Source: Planctomycetaceae bacterium (GTDB taxonomy: Bacteria; Planctomycetota; Phycisphaerae; Tepidisphaerales; Tepidisphaeraceae). From it: DNA of 43,310 nt. A program made the translations under genes and the position numbers. Below the pieces are notes generated by a model. The model did no database searches and had not been told where the DNA came from. It worked only from the letters and a program-made list of their open reading frames with translations. Positions 37,894 to 43,310 of this stretch are shown piece by piece. The stretch spans positions 1 through 43,310 of the forward strand of contig JAIYCY010000006.1 of NCBI GenBank assembly GCA_027487775.1, read 5' to 3'. Position 1 is the stretch's first letter. The number at the start of each line of letters is the position of its first letter.

Positions 37894-40800
37894 CTAATCT
37901 TTTTTCTCATTCAGCGCCGGCAACGCCCTCACAATCCTCATCGTCTCGATACTCACCCGAACGACACGTCCGATCAGATCGACGATGTATCTGGGGTTGT
38001 TGTGTTCCCGGCACCAGTCGTTGGGATCGTTGACGATCCCGCTGTCCTTGTCCCGCGTTACCTGATACCGCTCAATAATCCACTCGATCGCAGGCTTGCC
38101 GTTCACGACATACTCATAGGCCTCGATCGGGATCATGCTCAGGGTCAGGTGGCTGTTGTAGATGATCTTGGTCCTGTCCCATTTTTGCCCGGCGGCCTTT
38201 TGCTCGGGCGTCGGGCGGGCGAAGGTCATCTTCTGCACCTTGAATTGGGTCCAGGGGTCGAAGTCGAAGGTGTCCATATGCTCGACCAGCAGCCACGGCT
38301 CGACGGTCTCGTAATTCAAATGCCAGTGCGCCAGGTCCCGCCCGGCCTTGCTGAACGTCCAGAAGTCTTTCGTTTCCTTCGTCAGCGGGATGCGCGGCAG
38401 CATCTTCTTCAGGTCCGCCGCGAAGCGGGTGCGGTACTCGAGCGAGTGCAGCACGCCGTAGACGTAATAAAAGATGTCCTCCTTCGTCACCCCCCCGGCG
38501 GAGCCGTCCTTCCCCGCCCCGTACGCGCCGCGGAACTTTTTGAGGATCGCATCCGTGATCGCGTCGCGACGGCGGTAGCCGTCAACCAGTTCCGACTTGT
38601 CGAAACTCAACTCAGACGACTCTTCCGCTTTTTCGTACAGGTAGAGCGGGAAGCACTGGCTCGCGCCGCTCTTGTCGGACATGTGAACGTCCGGGAGCGT
38701 GTCGCTCATCATCACCGAGAACGAATCGCGGTTACCCGCGGCAGTTGTGCAAATGACGACGTTCTTTGCCTGCGGCGTCGGGAAAAGCAACGGCAGGCGG
38801 TAGATCATGTCATTCAGATACCGATCGAAGTAAGCCCACTGCTTGCAGAACGGGCGGTAGTGTCCGAGTCGAACCGCACCGTTGTTGAACTTGCGCTCGG
38901 TGAATCTTGAGAGGTCATTTACCAACCCGCGCGACCACTGGATCTTCTTACTATCCGTATCGATGAAATCTTGCGCAAGGTCCAGCCGTTCTTTCGGCGC
39001 GACCGAATCGGCTTTGTCCTTGAACGCCTTCAACTGCTCGGCATAGAAGGCGAGCATTCGCGCCATGTTGTCGGTCATGGTTTTGCGTGAGAAGCCATAG
39101 CACCACGTGTCGCGGTTGGTTTTCAATCCGCCGGAGTATTGGTCGAAGACGGACGAAACGCCGGCCTCTTTGTCCCCGATCGGCACAAACTTCTCAAAGG
39201 CCGGATCGCGTTGGTTGACCCAGTCGTGGTCTTTGTTGGGGGTGAGCGTCTGCCACTTCTGCGCGGCGGCGATGCCGTTGATGCTGGCGAAGCCTTTGAC
39301 CATCGCGAGCTTGTCTTCGCGGTTGAGGTAGTCGCCGATGTCGTGGTAGCGGAGCGTGGGTTTGCCCTTGTGATCCGGGTTCTTCACCAGGATCGTGATG
39401 GCAACGGGGGTGCGGGCACCGCCACCGAAGACGTTGCCCGCTTCCATCCGACGCAAGTCGCCACTGGTCCGCGCGTTCCCTCGTAGATTGCAGACGTAGA
39501 GGCTTGAAAACTCCTCGCTCAGGCAGGCACGCAAGCCGTCCATGGCGTTGCCGTCGATGAAATAGCCGTTGGTGACAAAGCCCACAACGCCGCGGCGTTC
39601 GATGCGGTCGCTGGCCCAGCGGATGGCGCGGACGTAGCTGTCGTAGAGGCTGTTCTTGTTCGTTGCGGTGGATCGGTGGGCGTATGTTTCGGCAAGGCGG
39701 ATGTCGAGTGCCGGGTACTTCAGATTCTGATTGTTGTTGTTCGCGTCGCCTTGATTCGCGCTGTAGGGCGGATTGCTGATGACGACGCGGATCGGTGCTT
39801 TGCGCTGCCTACGCATGCGGTCGGTGTTCTCGGCCAGCGTGCCCTTGATGTAATGCTGATCGGCTTCGGCAAGCTGGAACGTGTCCGTCAGCACGATGCC
39901 GTCGAAGGGCAGGTATCTGGAGGGGGGCACTCCCGTGCCGCCGGGTTTGGTGTTCGCGGGGGAATCGGCGGCAGAGGACTGCCGCCCTCCAGCGGATTCC
40001 ATGAGCCCGTGGAAGGTTTCTTCGATGTTGATGGCGGCGATGTAGTAGGCGAGCAGGACGATTTCGTTGGCGTGCAGTTCGTGCTGGTACTTGTGCAGCA
40101 GTTTGTCGGGCGGGATGAGGCCGCTTTGCAGCAGGCGGACGATGAACGTGCCCGTGCCGGTGAAGGGGTCGATGATGTGGACGTCCCTTTCACCCAGGCC
40201 GCTGTTGAACTCGTCGCGCAGGACGTCCTGCACGCTGTGGATGATGAAGTCGACGACTTCGACGGGCGTGTAGACGATGCCCAGACGCTCGCTCATGCGG
40301 GGGAAGGCGGTGCGGAAGAACTCGTCGTAGAGCTCGATGACGACCTTCTGGCGGGCTTCGGCGTTGTCGAGGCCCTTGGCCCGGTCGCGGACGCTGGCGT
40401 AGAACTTTTCGAGGGTGGCGGTTTCCTTTTCCAGGCTGTGCTCGTGCAGGATGTCGAGCATCTTCTGCATGCTCTGGCTGACGGGGTTCTTTTCGGTGAA
40501 GACGTAGTTGGCAAAGAGCGCGTCGAAGACGGGCTTGGTGATCTGATGCTGCGCGAGCATTTCGATCGCATCTTCGCGCGAGACGGCGGGGTTGAGGTTT
40601 TGCTGGAGTCCTTTGAGGAAGGTCTCGAATTCGCGGGCTGCGCGGGCGTTCTTTTCTTCGAGGATGGCCTTGATGCGGGTGATGTGCCGCTCGGCGATCT
40701 TGGCGATGTCCTGCGCCCAGGTCTCCCAGTAGGCGCGGTCGCCGACCTTTTTGACCATCTTGGCGTAGATGGCGTCTTTCCATTCTTCGAGGCCGGGAAA

Positions 40801-42945
40801 GGAGAAGACACCCTGAATCTCGCGTCCTCTGGGCTTGGAATCGCCCGGACCCGTGCCATCTCCGCCGTCTGTGCGTCCGTCGGGATAGCCGATGACCTGC
40901 ACGCCGTCTGGGCGTTTCTTGTTGAGTTCGAGTTGGTTAATGGTGGCGTTGAAGCGGTCGTCGTGGGCGCGGAGGGCTTGCAGCACCTGCCAGACGACTT
41001 TGTATTTGTCGTTGTCCTTCAGCGCCTCTTCGGGGGTTTTGTCGGCGGGGATGCCGATGGGCAGGATGATGTAGCCGTAGCGTTTCCCCTCGGCCCGGCG
41101 CATGACGCGCCCGACGCTCTGGACGACATCGATGACGCTGTTGCGGGGATTGAGAAAGAGCACGGCATCGAGGGCGGGCACGTCGACGCCTTCGGAGAGA
41201 CACCGGGCGTTGGAGAGGATGCGGCAGGTGTTGGCGGGGGATTCGGCCTTGAGCCAGTCGAGCAGAGCGCCACGACGCAGCGCGTCGAAGGTGCCGTCGA
41301 CGTGATCGGCCTCGATTTCGAGGACGGGTGCGTCGGGGTGGTCGGCCTTGTATGCCTCGACGATCTGCGCGAACTGCTCGACGAATTTTTTGCTGTCTTT
41401 GATGGAACGACTGAAGGCGACGGCGCGGCGCATCGGTTGGGCGTCGCCCTGCACGTCGAGATCGGTCTTGGCGGCTTCGAAACGCTTTTCGAGTCCGTTC
41501 CAACAGCCGGTGATCTTGGTTGCGTCTTCGAGATTCAGCTCGCTGGTCTTGTCGGCGATCTGTTTCTGGAAGGTCTTGCTGACGTACTTTTCATCGACGG
41601 CAAGAACGAGGACCTTGTAGTCGGCAAGGAGGTTTTTGCCGACGGCTTCGCCGAAGCCGAGGCGGTGAAGCTCGTGCCCGAATTGCTCGATGTCGTCCAT
41701 CGACGCGATTTCTGCCGACGCTTCCTTGGCTTTGGATTTTGCATCGTCGCCGTAGATGCGGGGCGTGGCGGTCATGTAGAGGCGCTTGGCGGCCTTGATG
41801 AAGTTTGCGTCGTGGACTTTGACGAAGGAGGATTCGTCTTCGCCGGTGAGGGTGACGCCGGTGGTCCGGTGGGCTTCGTCGCAGATGATGAGATCGAACT
41901 CGGGCAGGCCGGCCTTTTGGGCCTTGCTGACGGCTTCGATGGATTGGTAGGTGGAGAAGACGACGACAAAGGGCGGGGTCTTGGAAGCCGGCTTTGACGG
42001 ATCATCCGGCAACTGCCCGGAGTCCGGCGCGGGGGTCGGGCTGGCGATGAGTGCCTGATACTGAGCGACAAGCTGCCGGGCGTCGGTGGTGGCGGGGAAG
42101 GCCAGATCGTGCAGCGTGATGTCGCCGACGTCATCGTCGTTTTTTTTGCGACGTTTGCCGATGTTGGCATCGGAACAGACGGCCAGGGACCGCAGCGGCA
42201 GCATCGCGTGGGCCGTCCACTCACGGAGGGTCTGCGAAAGCAGGGAAAGGGACGGCACGAGAAACAGGACGTGGCAGGGCCTGACGAGGTGATGACGGCC
42301 TGTTTGCTTGCCCACGTAGGAACTGGCGAAGGATTCGGCGATCTTGAGGGCGGTGAACGTTTTGCCGGTGCCGCAAGCCATGATGAGCTTGCCCCGGTCG
42401 GCCGATTGCAGCCCATTGATGACGTCGACCATGGCCGCCTCTTGATGCGGCCGCAGATTTCGGTGCTCGGTGCGCTTGAGGGACTGATCCTTCTTCGGGT
42501 CGAACTTGCCCCAGTCGATGGGACTGTTCGCCAGATCGTGCAGCGAGAGGCGGGTGACGGGCTTGGTCTGTTCGAGCGCGTCCTCGGCGTTCTTGCCCCA
42601 GCGGTCGGTCGTGCTGACGATCATCCCGGTCTTGAAAACCGGCTTGCCGAGTGCAGTAAAGAAACTGTCGAGATCGGCTTTGCTGAGCGTGTGTTCGGGG
42701 AGATAGAACTTGCATTGAATCGCGCAGTAGTCGCCGGTGGCACGCTCCTGCGCCACGAGGTCGATGCCGACATCGCCCATCTTCCCCTTGCCGGGAAAAT
42801 CGGACCACATCCAGACGTGGCTGAAACGATCGACGTACAGCGGATCGAGTGTGAGGTATTGCAGGATGAGGCGTTCGAAACGGTCGCCCAAATCGCGGTT
42901 GCTGCGGGCGTCCTCGCGGAAGTCGGAGAGAATTTTGTCGAGCAT
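37894..42945 (-). CDS. Type ISP-like single-chain restriction-modification enzyme
   Basis: 1683 residues from the ATG at 42945 (AGGGG upstream; ATG 43026 is possible). It combines nuclease, translocase and methyltransferase, as in LlaGI/LlaBIII-type enzymes. Order: Mrr-like nuclease with GDVGIDLVAQ (Asp62) and YCAIQCKFY (Gln77, Lys79); SF2 motor with Walker A ACGTGKT (Lys195), DEAH at 356-359 and VQSVGRVMRRAEGKRYG; a helical coupler; N6-adenine methyltransferase with IIDPFTGTGTF (about 924) and NPPY (about 1058); and a C-terminal region fit for target recognition. All key residues are kept. Oddities: a palindromic insert at about 985-1010 and a Pro-rich loop at about 302-326 in the motor. No other defence gene lies beside it in the window. 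Confidence 0.93.
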   Translation of the reverse strand: MLDKILSDFREDARSNRDLGDRFERLILQYLTLDPLYVDRFSHVWMWSDFPGKGKMGDVGIDLVAQERATGDYCAIQCKFYLPEHTLSKADLDSFFTALGKPVFKTGMIVSTTDRWGKNAEDALEQTKPVTRLSLHDLANSPIDWGKFDPKKDQSLKRTEHRNLRPHQEAAMVDVINGLQSADRGKLIMACGTGKTFTALKIAESFASSYVGKQTGRHHLVRPCHVLFLVPSLSLLSQTLREWTAHAMLPLRSLAVCSDANIGKRRKKNDDDVGDITLHDLAFPATTDARQLVAQYQALIASPTPAPDSGQLPDDPSKPASKTPPFVVVFSTYQSIEAVSKAQKAGLPEFDLIICDEAHRTTGVTLTGEDESSFVKVHDANFIKAAKRLYMTATPRIYGDDAKSKAKEASAEIASMDDIEQFGHELHRLGFGEAVGKNLLADYKVLVLAVDEKYVSKTFQKQIADKTSELNLEDATKITGCWNGLEKRFEAAKTDLDVQGDAQPMRRAVAFSRSIKDSKKFVEQFAQIVEAYKADHPDAPVLEIEADHVDGTFDALRRGALLDWLKAESPANTCRILSNARCLSEGVDVPALDAVLFLNPRNSVIDVVQSVGRVMRRAEGKRYGYIILPIGIPADKTPEEALKDNDKYKVVWQVLQALRAHDDRFNATINQLELNKKRPDGVQVIGYPDGRTDGGDGTGPGDSKPRGREIQGVFSFPGLEEWKDAIYAKMVKKVGDRAYWETWAQDIAKIAERHITRIKAILEEKNARAAREFETFLKGLQQNLNPAVSREDAIEMLAQHQITKPVFDALFANYVFTEKNPVSQSMQKMLDILHEHSLEKETATLEKFYASVRDRAKGLDNAEARQKVVIELYDEFFRTAFPRMSERLGIVYTPVEVVDFIIHSVQDVLRDEFNSGLGERDVHIIDPFTGTGTFIVRLLQSGLIPPDKLLHKYQHELHANEIVLLAYYIAAINIEETFHGLMESAGGRQSSAADSPANTKPGGTGVPPSRYLPFDGIVLTDTFQLAEADQHYIKGTLAENTDRMRRQRKAPIRVVISNPPYSANQGDANNNNQNLKYPALDIRLAETYAHRSTATNKNSLYDSYVRAIRWASDRIERRGVVGFVTNGYFIDGNAMDGLRACLSEEFSSLYVCNLRGNARTSGDLRRMEAGNVFGGGARTPVAITILVKNPDHKGKPTLRYHDIGDYLNREDKLAMVKGFASINGIAAAQKWQTLTPNKDHDWVNQRDPAFEKFVPIGDKEAGVSSVFDQYSGGLKTNRDTWCYGFSRKTMTDNMARMLAFYAEQLKAFKDKADSVAPKERLDLAQDFIDTDSKKIQWSRGLVNDLSRFTERKFNNGAVRLGHYRPFCKQWAYFDRYLNDMIYRLPLLFPTPQAKNVVICTTAAGNRDSFSVMMSDTLPDVHMSDKSGASQCFPLYLYEKAEESSELSFDKSELVDGYRRRDAITDAILKKFRGAYGAGKDGSAGGVTKEDIFYYVYGVLHSLEYRTRFAADLKKMLPRIPLTKETKDFWTFSKAGRDLAHWHLNYETVEPWLLVEHMDTFDFDPWTQFKVQKMTFARPTPEQKAAGQKWDRTKIIYNSHLTLSMIPIEAYEYVVNGKPAIEWIIERYQVTRDKDSGIVNDPNDWCREHNNPRYIVDLIGRVVRVSIETMRIVRALPALNEKKD
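39917..39992. repeat. Palindromic two-hairpin element inside restriction-modification gene
   Basis: A 76-bp element bounded by an imperfect 12-bp inverted repeat (CTGGAGGGGGGC at 39917-39928, GCCGCCCTCCAG at 39981-39992; one mismatch). Inside are two hairpins: GGCAC/GTGCC (39926-39930, 39935-39939) and GGCGGCAG/CTGCCGCC (39967-39974, 39979-39986), each with a 4-nt loop. It is translated in frame as a Gly/Ser/Pro-rich stretch between HGLMES and RYLPFDG of the methyltransferase. The form is that of a small dispersed palindromic element (REPIN- or RPE-like). Confidence 0.8.
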
Positions 42946-43163
42946 GGTCGGCCCCTGTGTCTGGTGATCGTTCGGCACCCGTGCGGTCGCCTCGATGAGG
43001 ATACACGCCAGCGACAGGGCGTCCATAGACCCACGCCATCAGCCACCCCAAACCGACCACCGCTCTGGCCCTCGCGTCGCACCGACAGACGAATGGCAAC
43101 TCCCCGACGTCCTCCCGCAAGGGCAGTCGTGAATCTCTACCCATCGCTCCGGGGAACCGGAAA

Positions 43164-43310
43164 ACCTGTCCGGGAAGACTTAATACCTGTCCGGAGAATC
43201 TTATTACCTGTCCGGAGAGACTTAATACCTGTCGTAAGGAACTTATTACCTGTCCGGAGAGACTTAATACCTGTCGTAAGGGATTTAATACCTGTCGTAA
43301 GAGACTTAAT
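43164..43310. repeat. 21-bp tandem repeat array at right edge
   Basis: Seven head-to-tail 21-bp units start at 43164, 43185, 43206, 43227, 43248, 43269 and 43290; the window ends exactly at a unit boundary. All begin ACCTGTC and end in a TTAAT/TTATT-type stretch. The middle has two forms: CCGG-type (units 1, 2, 3, 5) and GTAAG-type (units 4, 6, 7). On the minus strand one frame is open through the array as a heptad repeat of the LSLSGQV kind. It lies upstream of the restriction-modification gene. Confidence 0.95.

Noticed and set aside
35644..38910. A plus-strand open frame of over 1000 codons antisense to three genes
   Set aside because: It is Arg/His/Pro-rich with no domain, crosses an intergenic terminator and three clear minus-strand genes, and is a shadow of GC-rich codon use.
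39676..41997. A long plus-strand open frame antisense to the restriction-modification gene
   Set aside because: The sense strand codes for helicase and methyltransferase motifs; the antisense product is Val/Gly/Asp-rich with no motif.
43027..43163. Protein coded through the 21-bp array as an extension of the restriction-modification enzyme
   Set aside because: The frame open through the array differs from that of the enzyme, which has an in-frame stop at 43041-43039 on the minus strand.

Overview
The window looks like a chromosomal piece of a GC-rich planctomycete, most likely of the Phycisphaerae type. The main clue is the N-terminal sorting-like motif LERRQMLAA on a large RTX/PKD/beta-helix surface protein (21801-24548), a variant of the LEPR-type motif known from planctomycete extracellular proteins. 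The futalosine-pathway gene mqnE, many ATGA/TGATG gene overlaps, weak or absent Shine-Dalgarno sites at several starts, and orphan low-complexity proteins fit this. No rRNA, tRNA, CRISPR array, prophage or complete insertion sequence was seen. The assignment rests on reading motifs, not on a search.

Layout. Bases 1-123 are a pure 19-bp tandem array. From 144 to 10100 almost everything lies on the minus strand: a membrane acyltransferase, a Tat-exported flavin amine oxidase, a secreted protein of unknown function, then a five-gene membrane cluster (two helical-repeat membrane proteins, a tiny membrane protein, a DUF58 protein and a BatA-like VWA protein). A divergent P-II signalling gene follows (10198-10536). 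From 10711 to 16736 come an AraC-type regulator divergent from a GH4 glycosidase, a Gln-rich DUF4175-like membrane protein and an orphan iron-type solute-binding protein. From 16765 to 24548 lie a radical SAM protein, a DinB-fold protein, MqnE, a small secreted protein, a sugar-phosphate isomerase/epimerase-like protein and the large surface protein.

Bases 25030-31060 hold a complete seven-gene Mrp Na+/H+ antiporter operon (mrpABCDEFG, minus strand), with start/stop overlaps at almost every junction. Plus-strand housekeeping genes follow: tyrA, an RluA-type pseudouridine synthase, holA and an APC permease. The right part carries a TerB/DUF697-like protein, an unknown 247-residue protein and a 1683-residue single-chain Type ISP-like restriction-modification enzyme (37894-42945). 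The window ends in a second tandem array of seven 21-bp units.

Most notable points: both window ends are tandem arrays of different sequence; a two-hairpin palindromic element sits in frame inside the restriction-modification gene; the P-II protein has Met where the uridylylated Tyr51 should be; two GTGCTAT half-sites 20 bp apart lie between the AraC-type regulator and the GH4 gene; and the VWA/DUF58 cluster has no MoxR ATPase gene but carries unrecognised coupled membrane proteins.
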